From positions 1-56,178 of the forward strand of contig JALFVM010000119.1 in the NCBI GenBank assembly GCA_022787145.1: 56,178 nt of DNA, given 5' to 3'. Every line of letters begins with the position of its first letter. The stretch's first letter is position 1. The DNA comes from Lachnospiraceae bacterium (GTDB lineage: Bacteria > Bacillota > Clostridia > Lachnospirales > Lachnospiraceae). Shown in pieces: positions 9,500 to 17,513 of this stretch. Both the position numbers and the translations under genes were made by a program. A model generated the notes under the pieces. That model worked only from the letters and a program-made list of their open reading frames with translations, did no database searches and had not been told where the DNA came from.

Positions 9500-11515
9500 T
9501 TAATTTTCCTCCTTAATATCAACATATTTCGTATTTTGTTTAAATGGATTGAATGGTCTTCCGCCGCCCTCGTAGAATTTACCAAAGAATTCTACAAACT
9601 GAAGACGATTGGTATGCACATACGCACCCAGAAGGTTGATGGCAAGGTTCAGGGTATGTCCCACAATAAAGACTACAATAAAGCCAATCACACCAATGAT
9701 GCTTGTTCCCATCATACTTCCCATCTGGTTTACTACAGAAGCGATAACTCCGGTAGCCAGTCCCAGAGCAAGAAGACGGGAATAAGAAAGTACATCACTT
9801 AACCATCCGGTAATGTTATACAGTTCGTATGCACCAAGTGCGAGACGCAGTCCAAAGTTCTTATTGTCGCGTGCAGCAAACAGCAGCAGTCCGACAGCGC
9901 CGCCAATGGCGAGCACTTTGGCAAGCAGATTCACAAATGGCGGGAATACGATTTTTGCCTGTGCGATGGATGCAAACAGATCGGATGGAATCAGCATCAG
10001 CAAAAGTCCGACCAGAAGCATATACCAAAATACCACATCACACAAAAATCCCATATAATCTTTGTTCTTGATATAGCTGTAACCTTTGATTCCAAGACCA
10101 AAGAACAGATGAACAATACCGAGTCCCAGTGAGAAAATCAGAAGTTTCATCGGATTGTTCAATGGCACAAACCACAGAGCAGGTATCACGACTTTGTGTC
10201 CAAAGTATACTTCCGATACGATATCCACAACATTTCCGAAGTAACCGCCGAATAAAACACCCCAGATCAGGGTGGAAATTCCACAGTACATGAACAGACG
10301 AATGGATTTTGCCAGTCCTTCTGCCATGCGCGGAAACTTCTTCAACGCAATGAAACATACGAGTGACACAAGCAGTCCGTAGGCTGCATCTGAAAGCATC
10401 ATACCAAATAATACAATGTAAAATACGGACATAATCCGCGTCGGATCCACCTCACCTTTGTGAGGAAGTCCATAAGATTCCAGAACTCCTTCCACTGATG
10501 AAGAAATCTTTCCGTTCTTCAAAAGTACCGGAGGCTCCTCCTCTTCTTTTATCTCTTCTACATCAACGGTGCAGTTATACGCGTTTTCAATTTTTTCTTT
10601 TAATAAAGGTACTGCACCTTCCGGCACATAGCCGCTGATAAAGAAGGTTTGCTTTGACTGAGGGATCTGACCGAGAATCTGATATTTCTCCGCACGGATG
10701 CGATAATAATCGACAAATAAGCGAAGATCATTTCGATAATCTTTGTATTCTGCGATCTGGCTCTCAATCTGTTTTGTTTTCGAGTTCAATTGCTGAATCT
10801 GTTCTTCCAGATTCTTTTTCAGTTCCGACGGAACTTTACTTACCATCTGAGATGGTCTGGCAAAACCTGATGCCCGAAGTGCATCTTCCAGTTTGTCTGC
10901 GTCTTTTCTGAGGCAGACAACTGCCAAATAGGTCAAATCCTTATCAGCCGACAGAATCGTTACGTCATAGGCGTCCAAATCAGGGGCATGTTCTGCCACC
11001 GCCGTGCGTATCTCCTCCATAGTCATGGCTCTCGACATCGTTCCCACCAAAAATGCTGCAGAACGTGTTCCTCGATAAGTCATCGGAACTTCCAGAGACA
11101 TCCATGGAGCAAGTGATTCGATCTGGTTCTCCAGTTTCACCACATTAGCATTGTTTTCTGAGATTTCCTTGTTGAGGTTGACAAGCTCTCTGGCTCTTTT
11201 GCTCATCACATCGCGGTTCTGTACGATTTTCTCATACTCCCACCGATTGACTTGCTTTTTCCCCTCAAGGGAACTCAGCATAGACGTTTTTTCCGGGACA
11301 TATTTTTGCAGTACATCAAGCGCATGTTCCGCCATAACTGCCTGTTTTTCGAATACCTGGCGTGATTCCACGGTATCCATTTTTTGCAGGCTGTCATCTT
11401 CGATTACGGAATTGTCAATTTCCATAACACCGAGTGCCTGCAGTTTTTCCAGTATGGCTTTGCGGTCTTTTTTCAGCGCGCAGATACTGAATCTTTGCAT
11501 CTGCAATACTGCCAT
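9500..11515 (-). CDS. atpI: V-type ATP synthase subunit I (membrane stator, a-type)
   Basis: 671 residues. The N-terminal half (about 1-340) is cytoplasmic with coiled-coil arms that bind the peripheral stalks. From about residue 355 (DPTRIMSVFYIVLFGMMLSDAAYGLL) the protein is membrane-spanning and provides the ion half-channels. The C-terminal GWLSDVLSYSRLLALGLATG helix carries the conserved stator arginine (YSRLLALG). The ATG at 11513-11515 follows an AAAGGAGGG site. The gene ends 3 bp before the subunit K start. Confidence 0.94.
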   Translation of the reverse strand: MAVLQMQRFSICALKKDRKAILEKLQALGVMEIDNSVIEDDSLQKMDTVESRQVFEKQAVMAEHALDVLQKYVPEKTSMLSSLEGKKQVNRWEYEKIVQNRDVMSKRARELVNLNKEISENNANVVKLENQIESLAPWMSLEVPMTYRGTRSAAFLVGTMSRAMTMEEIRTAVAEHAPDLDAYDVTILSADKDLTYLAVVCLRKDADKLEDALRASGFARPSQMVSKVPSELKKNLEEQIQQLNSKTKQIESQIAEYKDYRNDLRLFVDYYRIRAEKYQILGQIPQSKQTFFISGYVPEGAVPLLKEKIENAYNCTVDVEEIKEEEEPPVLLKNGKISSSVEGVLESYGLPHKGEVDPTRIMSVFYIVLFGMMLSDAAYGLLVSLVCFIALKKFPRMAEGLAKSIRLFMYCGISTLIWGVLFGGYFGNVVDIVSEVYFGHKVVIPALWFVPLNNPMKLLIFSLGLGIVHLFFGLGIKGYSYIKNKDYMGFLCDVVFWYMLLVGLLLMLIPSDLFASIAQAKIVFPPFVNLLAKVLAIGGAVGLLLFAARDNKNFGLRLALGAYELYNITGWLSDVLSYSRLLALGLATGVIASVVNQMGSMMGTSIIGVIGFIVVFIVGHTLNLAINLLGAYVHTNRLQFVEFFGKFYEGGGRPFNPFKQNTKYVDIKEEN

Positions 11516-11601
11516 ATCAGCATCCCTCCTTTTCCTTTTTTCCTTTTTTCCCTTTTTTTCTTTTTCCTGAAGAAATCTAAAATTTCTTACAAAAATAGCA
11601 C

Positions 11602-11910
11602 TTAGTACAACTGTGCGATTACTTCGTCAATTGCCTGTGCTTCTTTTTTTGCTGCTGATTTTTTGAGTGCAGCAATTTCCTTCTGAATGTCCGCATCTAC
11701 AGATTTCATTGCCTGATCGGACTCCTTTTTGGAAACTTCCATGGCTTTTTGTGCCTGGTCTTTGGCCTCTTTGATCTTGGCCTCTTTTAACTGTTTCGCT
11801 TCGCCTCTGGCCGCTTCCACAATTTCGGCACACTGAGTTCCTGCGTTTTTGAGAATCTCATCCGCTTTGGCCTCAGCTTCCTGTACCACCTTGATCGTTT
11901 CCTGTACCAC
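11602..11910 (-). CDS. V-type ATP synthase subunit G/H (peripheral stalk), first gene of the operon
   Basis: 102 residues from a GTG start, almost entirely one Ala/Lys/Glu-rich helix (VVQEAEAKADEILKNAG and onward), as expected for the peripheral-stalk partner of subunit E. The start is the GTG at 11908-11910, preceded 7 bases away by AAAGGTGG. Longer in-frame starts upstream (a TTG and an ATG) fall within or before the predicted promoter and cannot be in the mRNA. Identity rests on composition, length and first place in the operon more than on diagnostic motifs. Confidence 0.85.
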   Translation of the reverse strand: MVQETIKVVQEAEAKADEILKNAGTQCAEIVEAARGEAKQLKEAKIKEAKDQAQKAMEVSKKESDQAMKSVDADIQKEIAALKKSAAKKEAQAIDEVIAQLY

Positions 11911-11939
11911 CTTATCACCACCTTTTCGCGTATAGTAAA

Positions 11940-11968
11940 ATACTACCATAGACTTTGACAAAAATCAA
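11940..11968 (-). promoter_or_regulatory. promoter of the V-ATPase operon
   Basis: Minus strand: -35 TTGATT (11963-11968), 17-base spacer, -10 TAGTAT (11940-11945). Transcription would begin about 22 bases before the GTG start of the first gene. An overlapping alternative uses TTGTCA with TACTAT. Confidence 0.65.
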
Positions 11969-12020
11969 ACAAAATCCGTCACGTTGCCTGTATTTTCCTA
12001 CAAAACGTCCATTTTTTTGT

Positions 12021-12063
12021 ATAAAAAAACATGGAAAATCTTTATTCTCTCCAATTTTCCATG
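12021..12063 (-). terminator. Rho-independent terminator after the substrate-binding protein gene
   Basis: CATGGAAAAT (12030-12039) pairs with ATTTTCCATG (12054-12063). On the minus strand the stem is followed by TTTTTTTAT. It separates the gene at 12089 from the V-ATPase operon promoter. Confidence 0.88.
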
Positions 12064-12088
12064 CCTTTTATGCACTGCATCGCTTTAT

Positions 12089-13195
12089 CTAATCGTATAA
12101 ATATTTTTCATTTTTTTCTAAATTCTTCTGATTTACCCAGACATATTTTACATAAATTTTTTCTTGTGCACTTTGCACTTTTTCCTCATCCCATACAGTA
12201 GAGCGAGCCGCCGCCCAGATTGTCTCAAATGCCATCTGATAAGTATCCTGTGCAATCACGCCATATTCTATACCTTCTGCGATTGCTTTTTTCTGAATGC
12301 TTCCGGAATCAAATCCCACAATCTGAATCTCTCTGTCCGGATATTCCTTCAAAATGTTCAAAACAGTCTCTGATACTTCCGCATTGGTACAGAAAATTCC
12401 CTTCAAATCCGGATGAGCTTCCAAAACACTGCGCACCTCATCTTCCAGGTTTTCCTCTTCATTTTTAAATGTGATGGAATCAATCGTTACATTCGGATGC
12501 TTATTCTTCATGCGTCTGCGGAATCCGCGCACTCTGTCTTTGCTGGTCTGCGCAACTTTTTCATGTGCCACCACAGCCACCTCTCCCTCATTGGCGATTG
12601 CCTTGCACAGCTGATCCGCTGCCGTCGCACCCGCCTTCACATTATTCGTTCCGCAAAAAACGCTTGCCAGACTGCTGGAAACATTTGAATCAAACATAAT
12701 CACCGGAATTCCATTTTCCTTTGCCGTCTCAAGCTGTGCCTCACAGGAATTGACATCGCTGGCCGCCAGACAAAGTACAGACGGATTTTCCGCCAGCACA
12801 GCATCAATCGTATTGATCTGTGTCGTCACATCGGATTCCTCTTTTGGACCTTCGTAAGTCATGGTAATCTTATCTGCACCTGTATATCCATATGCCTGGT
12901 TCAGATACTCCACTGCCATTTTCATATTTTCTTCAAAATCCCTCCAGTAACCTGTACTGACGGATTTCACCACCACTGCAATACGCGCTCCCTTTTCAAT
13001 CGGAATACTCGTGTCAATCTGAATCGGAGCCTCTATCTTTTCCTCTTCTTTCTCTGGTACCTGCGTGCTGCTCACCGTCGGTGTCACGGTCACTCCCGCC
13101 TGCGCCTGCACAGACGACTCTGCTTCTCCTTTATATCCCACAGCCGTCAATCCTACAGCCGCCAAACACAAAAATGCCAACAATCCTTTCTTCAT
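12089..13195 (-). CDS. substrate-binding protein, periplasmic-binding-protein type 1 (sugar/LacI-like) family
   Basis: 368 residues. After a basic-hydrophobic signal segment and a Thr/Ser/Pro/Glu-rich linker (about 30-60), the rest is a two-lobed sugar-binding fold of the ribose/galactose-binding type (ARIAVVVKSVSTGYWRDFE, IPVIMFDSNV, IQIVGFDSG). Such proteins deliver ligands to ABC importers or sensors. No permease or ATPase gene is adjacent. The signal segment ends in LTAVGY, where a lipoprotein would have Cys; the codon is TAT, one base from TGT, so lipidation appears to be lost or the protein is secreted. The ligand is unknown. Confidence 0.82.
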   Translation of the reverse strand: MKKGLLAFLCLAAVGLTAVGYKGEAESSVQAQAGVTVTPTVSSTQVPEKEEEKIEAPIQIDTSIPIEKGARIAVVVKSVSTGYWRDFEENMKMAVEYLNQAYGYTGADKITMTYEGPKEESDVTTQINTIDAVLAENPSVLCLAASDVNSCEAQLETAKENGIPVIMFDSNVSSSLASVFCGTNNVKAGATAADQLCKAIANEGEVAVVAHEKVAQTSKDRVRGFRRRMKNKHPNVTIDSITFKNEEENLEDEVRSVLEAHPDLKGIFCTNAEVSETVLNILKEYPDREIQIVGFDSGSIQKKAIAEGIEYGVIAQDTYQMAFETIWAAARSTVWDEEKVQSAQEKIYVKYVWVNQKNLEKNEKYLYD

Positions 13196-13301
13196 TTTAT
13201 TTCCTACTTTCTTTATTTACATTGTCTTTACGAATTTCTAACATTTTTGATTATACACATTTTTTGTTTTTCGTCCAGAGTTTTAATAATTTTTTCACAG
13301 A

Positions 13302-14345
13302 TTAATCCCAAATATCCCATTCCTTCCCGATTGCATAGATCAGAAGAAGCGCCGCAGGCCCCAGTACAAATCCCCAAATCCCAAACACAAACAATCCAAC
13401 ATACACGGCCGCCATAATTACAACTGGATACGTTCCGACTTTTTTTCCAATCAGACGCGGTTCCATCAGTTCCCGCACCACACTTGTCAAAAGCTCAATT
13501 GCCAGAAAGCCGGCCGCCATCACAAAATCACCTTTCAAAAAGAAAATAATGGCCGCCGGATACGTCACAAGGCCGGTACCAATCACAGGAAGTGCATCCA
13601 TCGCGCCTAGTCCGATTCCAAGAATCAGATAATAAGGGTTTTTCATAATCCAAAGTGCACCCACGCAAATCCCGGCAATCACTACCATAATAATTGCCTG
13701 AGCCTTTATATAAGTAACGCCTGTCTCCTTGAGCCGAAGCAGCACACGCCTCCACTTCGGATAAAAACGGAAGGTACGAAGCTGTTTTCTGATCTGCGCA
13801 AGATCCTTTACAAACAATACGCCGGAAATCACCGCGATCACCGCGCCGCTGATCACAAGAATCATCGACTTCGCCCAGTTCGCAGCCTGAAAAAGCAGTT
13901 TGCTTCCCATGCCGGAAATACAAGCATCTCCGATTTTTTGTGCATAACTCACCAGAAAATCCTGTGTCCTTCTTTGTGAAATTCCCGTTGTGTTTTCCAC
14001 TGCTTCACAGCACCTGCTCATCATTTTTTCGCAGTACGCTTCAAAAACCGGATATTTTTCAATCCAGGCCGTTATCTGGTCTGCGCATATAACACCAATC
14101 TTATATAGAAGAAACACAGTCAAAGCAGCGGCAGCAGACATAAAAAGCCCTGCCCAGATACTCCTTTTGATTTTGCACTTTCGTTCCAGCACACATACAC
14201 GCGGATACATCCATGCTGCCATCATCCATCCAATCAAAAAAGGAATCATCACCGGAAATATGTATCGCAACCCTACATACACTCCGGTTATGATTCCTAC
14301 TATACTCAAATACCGTTTCCATCCAGCCTGCACACTGCCACACAC
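13302..14345 (-). CDS. AI-2E/YtvI-family membrane permease
   Basis: 347 residues with about eight hydrophobic segments. It is related to the AI-2E transporter superfamily and nearest in style to the sporulation membrane protein YtvI of spore-forming Firmicutes. The C-terminal block PRLIGKKVGTYPVVIM followed by FGIWGFVLGPAALLL is the family signature. Substrate and role are not established by sequence. The start is uncertain: the given GTG (14343-14345) has AAGG immediately before it, whereas a GTG four codons later is better spaced. It stands alone between a pseudouridine synthase gene and the binding-protein gene. Confidence 0.82.
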   Translation of the reverse strand: MCGSVQAGWKRYLSIVGIITGVYVGLRYIFPVMIPFLIGWMMAAWMYPRVCVLERKCKIKRSIWAGLFMSAAAALTVFLLYKIGVICADQITAWIEKYPVFEAYCEKMMSRCCEAVENTTGISQRRTQDFLVSYAQKIGDACISGMGSKLLFQAANWAKSMILVISGAVIAVISGVLFVKDLAQIRKQLRTFRFYPKWRRVLLRLKETGVTYIKAQAIIMVVIAGICVGALWIMKNPYYLILGIGLGAMDALPVIGTGLVTYPAAIIFFLKGDFVMAAGFLAIELLTSVVRELMEPRLIGKKVGTYPVVIMAAVYVGLFVFGIWGFVLGPAALLLIYAIGKEWDIWD

Positions 14346-14397
14346 CTTCCCGCATCTTTTGCCTTGATGCTCTTATTATGACAATGTTTCCTGTTTT

Positions 14398-15081
14398 TTA
14401 TTCTCCCTCTGCCAAAAAAGGTTGAAACGCCGTTCCCTGCGGGCGAATTTCAAATTTCATCTTTTTTCCGGTGATCGGATGTGGAAATACAATTTTATGC
14501 GCACAGAGAGCCACGTAATCTATGCCATCTTCTCTTCCATATTTTTTATCACCAGCCAGCGGCATCCCCGCATGCGACATCTGTACACGAATCTGATGAT
14601 GCCTTCCCGTATCAATCTCAATTTCCACCAGTGTCATGGAATTCTCTGTCCTTAAAGGACAATAATGCAAAACTGCTTTTTTGCTCTGCGATGTTCCCTT
14701 TTGTACCACAGAAGAAGCATTCTGGCGTGCATCTTTTTTCAGATAGTCCTCCAGACGACCTTTTTCTGTCACAATTCCATGTACAACTGCGAGATATTTT
14801 TTGCCCAGTCCCTCCTGCGCAAGATTCTGATTCAGTTTCGCTGTTGCCTTTTTATTCTTTCCAAAAACAAGAAGTCCCTCCACCGGCTGGTCGAGCCGAT
14901 GCACCACTCCCACAAAAGGCATCTGCCCCGGATTTTTCGAAGCTTCATAATTTTTCAAAAGACTTTCCATATCCATCTGCCCCATCCGGGCACTCTGTAC
15001 TGCAAGTCCGGCAGGCTTGTAACAGACAAAAATATCTTTATCTTCATATCGAATATATGGTTTGATATCCAAAATACGCAT
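14398..15081 (-). CDS. RluA-family pseudouridine synthase
   Basis: 227 residues, shorter than RluD-type enzymes because there is no S4 domain. It isomerises uridine to pseudouridine in RNA. The catalytic Asp is in HRLDQPVEGLLVFGK, and the later GRHHQIRVQMSHAGMPLAGD is the other signature of the family. The start is the ATG at 15079-15081, preceded by GAGGAGG; a longer reading adds 13 unlikely residues. The target uridine (rRNA or tRNA) cannot be assigned. Confidence 0.9.
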   Translation of the reverse strand: MRILDIKPYIRYEDKDIFVCYKPAGLAVQSARMGQMDMESLLKNYEASKNPGQMPFVGVVHRLDQPVEGLLVFGKNKKATAKLNQNLAQEGLGKKYLAVVHGIVTEKGRLEDYLKKDARQNASSVVQKGTSQSKKAVLHYCPLRTENSMTLVEIEIDTGRHHQIRVQMSHAGMPLAGDKKYGREDGIDYVALCAHKIVFPHPITGKKMKFEIRPQGTAFQPFLAEGE

Positions 15082-15289
15082 TTTCTTCCTCCTCATACGA
15101 TCAAGCGTTTTTTTACACAACCATCCTATGGATTCATTTTTTCCGTTTCCTTTTTCATAGGCTGCTTTACACTCCAGAATTTTACCATTTCCAGTATATC
15201 ATATTTCCCTTGACAATTGTTCCATCTGTTGCCATACTTATTTTTGCAAATATTTTGGAATTTTTATGTCTCACATGATTGGAGGAATT

Positions 15290-16243
15290 ATGTTAACTTA
15301 TGTACTACTCATCCTTGGCTTCGTCCTTTTGATTAAGGGCGCGGACTTCTTTGTCGTAGGAAGCTCCAGCGTTGCCAAACTTTTAAAAATCCCAAGCGTC
15401 ATCATCGGTCTGACAATCGTAGCATTCGGAACCAGCATGCCGGAAGCTTCCGTCAGCATCACCGCTGCTATGGCAGGAAAAAACGCCCTTGCCTTAAGCA
15501 ACGTCGTCGGTTCCAACTTGTTTAACCTGCTGGTTGTCATCGGCTGCAGCGCATTGATTCGGAGCATGCCAATTCAAGCATCTGTACTCAAAAAAGACTT
15601 TCCTGTTTCCATCTTCGCTACGATACTGCTTCTTGTCATGTATATCCCAACCATGTATCACGGTGAGAAAGCATCCATGCTCTCACGCATCGAGGGATTG
15701 ATTCTGCTGGCACTGTTCATCGCCTATGTTGCTTCTACCGTCAAAGACGCACTCAAAGCCCGCAAAGAAATTCAGGAAATGGGAGATTTCCAGATTTTAT
15801 CTGCTCCCCTGACGATTCTCTACATCGTAGGAGGAATTGCCGCAATCGTCTACGGCGGTGATCTCGTTGTCGACTGCGCTTCAAAAATCGCAGCCTCCTT
15901 CGGACTGAGTGAAAATTTCATCGGACTGACGATTGTAGCACTCGGAACATCACTGCCGGAACTGGTGACTTCCGTCGTAGCAGCCAAAAAAGGGGAGAGC
16001 GATCTGGCACTTGGAAACGTTGTCGGTTCCAACCTGTTTAACATTTTGCTGATTCTCGGTTCTTCCTCTGCACTGCATCCGATTGCAGTTACCGCAGAAA
16101 CCGTATACGACACCTTGATTCTTCTTGGTTCCAGCATTGTTGTTTATATTTTTGCGTTCCACAAAAAAGAAATCAGCCGCAAAGAAGCAACTGTGATTTT
16201 ACCGATTTATATTGTATTTTTCATCTATATCTTAATGAGGTAA
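15290..16243 (+). CDS. Na+/Ca2+ antiporter, CaCA family (YrbG-like)
   Basis: 317 residues with ten or more hydrophobic segments arranged as two homologous halves. Each half carries the alpha-repeat motif: GLTIVAFGTSMPE in the first, GLTIVALGTSLPE in the second, and each is followed by NVVGSNLFN. These acidic repeats form the cation-binding site. The ATG at 15290 is preferred since GGAGG lies just upstream. It is the only plus-strand gene in this part of the window and is followed by a strong terminator. Confidence 0.92.
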   Translation: MLTYVLLILGFVLLIKGADFFVVGSSSVAKLLKIPSVIIGLTIVAFGTSMPEASVSITAAMAGKNALALSNVVGSNLFNLLVVIGCSALIRSMPIQASVLKKDFPVSIFATILLLVMYIPTMYHGEKASMLSRIEGLILLALFIAYVASTVKDALKARKEIQEMGDFQILSAPLTILYIVGGIAAIVYGGDLVVDCASKIAASFGLSENFIGLTIVALGTSLPELVTSVVAAKKGESDLALGNVVGSNLFNILLILGSSSALHPIAVTAETVYDTLILLGSSIVVYIFAFHKKEISRKEATVILPIYIVFFIYILMR

Positions 16244-16266
16244 TTTTTCTTTCACAAAAACAATAA

Positions 16267-16316
16267 GACGACCATCATTTCCACTTAATTGTAAAATGAT
16301 GGTCGTCTCAATTTTC
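16267..16316 (+). terminator. Rho-independent terminator after the antiporter gene (possibly bidirectional)
   Basis: A 14-bp stem, GACGACCATCATTT (16267-16280) with AAATGATGGTCGTC (16294-16307), is followed by TCAATTTTC. On the opposite strand the stem is followed by TTATTGTTTTTG, so it may also stop leftward transcription from the promoter at 17171-17199. Confidence 0.88.
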
Positions 16317-16822
16317 TTCACTATTCAATTTTTGTTTACCTCGTTTTTCTAATCGTATTTTCCAACACGGTTATCTGACAATATTCAATTTTTGTTTTTG
16401 AAAAAATTTTAATTTTTCTCTTTTTATCCCTGCTCGCGAATAAATCTTATCTCACCCAAATAACACTTATTCTCTTAGAAAGATTTTTCTTTTCTTATTT
16501 TTTATAATATTTGTTGATAGCAAATATTCTTCTGATGCAAGCTTCAATCCACTTTTTATTTTCTCTGTTTCAATCAAATCATTTTCCATATGATCCAGAT
16601 GAATCCTCTAAAAAATCCATCTTACTAATTCATTCTTATCATTCGTTACTTCAAATTGACATTTGTTTCGCTGAGTGTAAAAATAAATCTTTATATATAA
16701 AACAAAGAATAAATAAACATGAATCTCAAAATGTCTTTCCTGTTTTCCCTGCGTTTATATCTCTGCTCTATTCTATAAATACTCCATAACTAACCACGAT
16801 ATGATTTATTCATTGGAAAGCT

Positions 16823-17072
16823 TCAACATAATCGAAAACGGGTAGTTACACTTTTTCTTATATTCGTTTCTTTACACGAATCAGAAAGACTTGTAACAGG
16901 TTTGTGGTAGTATTCAATATGAGTGCTAACAAATAACTCATTCAGCAGATTTCGTACATCCTTTTTTCATCTTCCGGATACTTCAACATTTCATTCAACT
17001 GCTGAAACTTTCTTGCAGGAACTGTTAAACATTACCACTCTCATATTGATGGAATTGTTATGTACTTCTCAT
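16823..17072 (-). pseudogene. decayed ORF of unknown family
   Basis: An ATG at 17070-17072 has GGAGG 9 bases upstream and a good promoter behind it, but the frame stops after four codons. Coding-like peptide continues in pieces across two frames: QFHQYESGNV, then FQQLNEMLKYPEDEK, then DVRNLLNELFVSTHIEYYHK and onward to a stop at 16823. This looks like one small protein gene broken by at least two indels. I do not recognise the family. A non-coding transcript is the alternative. Confidence 0.4.
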
Positions 17073-17170
17073 TGGACTATACCTCCATAAATTTGAATCC
17101 GTCTTTTTCGTAACATGTATTCTATGATTATGAAAAAGTTTTTAATTGGTTGTTTTTTATTTATGTATGT

Positions 17171-17199
17171 ATAATAGCAGACGTTTTTTGATTTGTCAA
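17171..17199 (-). promoter_or_regulatory. orphan sigma-A promoter
   Basis: Minus strand: perfect -35 TTGACA (17194-17199), 17-base spacer, -10 TATTAT (17171-17176). It points into the gene-poor region and the broken ORF at 16823-17072. Confidence 0.65.
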
Positions 17200-17369
17200 T
17201 ACTGTTTTTGAAAAATTATTTATTTTTTAATTTTAAAACTGTTAATTATTGTTTTATTTTCAAAATCGTTCATACAATTGTTTCTTTTCAACAATTTGCC
17301 CACTGTGCTGATTGTTTCAAACCCAGAACGCATCATACGGTAAATTACTCATCACTTAACTTTGCACAG

Positions 17370-17417
17370 AAAAGACTGCCGCACAGGTTCTTTCCAAATG
17401 AACTCCCTGCGCAGCAG
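17370..17417 (-). terminator. probable terminator of the hydratase gene
   Basis: Read on the minus strand, CTGCTGCGCAGG and its GU-containing complement (to CCTGTGCGGCAG) form a long stem, extended by GTTC/GAAC, and are followed by TCTTTTC. It lies about 100 bp after the hydratase stop. Confidence 0.6.
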
Positions 17418-17513
17418 CCTTCATATTCTAACAAACTGATAGCCCGAATCATTTGCAAGAATACTAACATTCCAGCAAACTATTATCTCGAATAACTTGC
17501 TATCCTTTACTTT

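Larger units (their letters stand above)
16317..17369. other. gene-poor AT-rich intergenic region
   Basis: About 1 kb with no intact gene. It has a repeated ATTCAATTTTTGTTT about 59 bp apart (near 16323 and 16382), a leftward sigma-A promoter (17171-17199) and a broken ORF (16823-17072). The 92-codon open frame at 16511-16789 lacks a ribosome site and has low-complexity composition, so I do not regard it as a gene. Confidence 0.7.

Noticed and set aside
16511-16789. 92-codon frame in the gene-poor region
   Set aside because: No ribosome site, AT-driven composition and no family resemblance.
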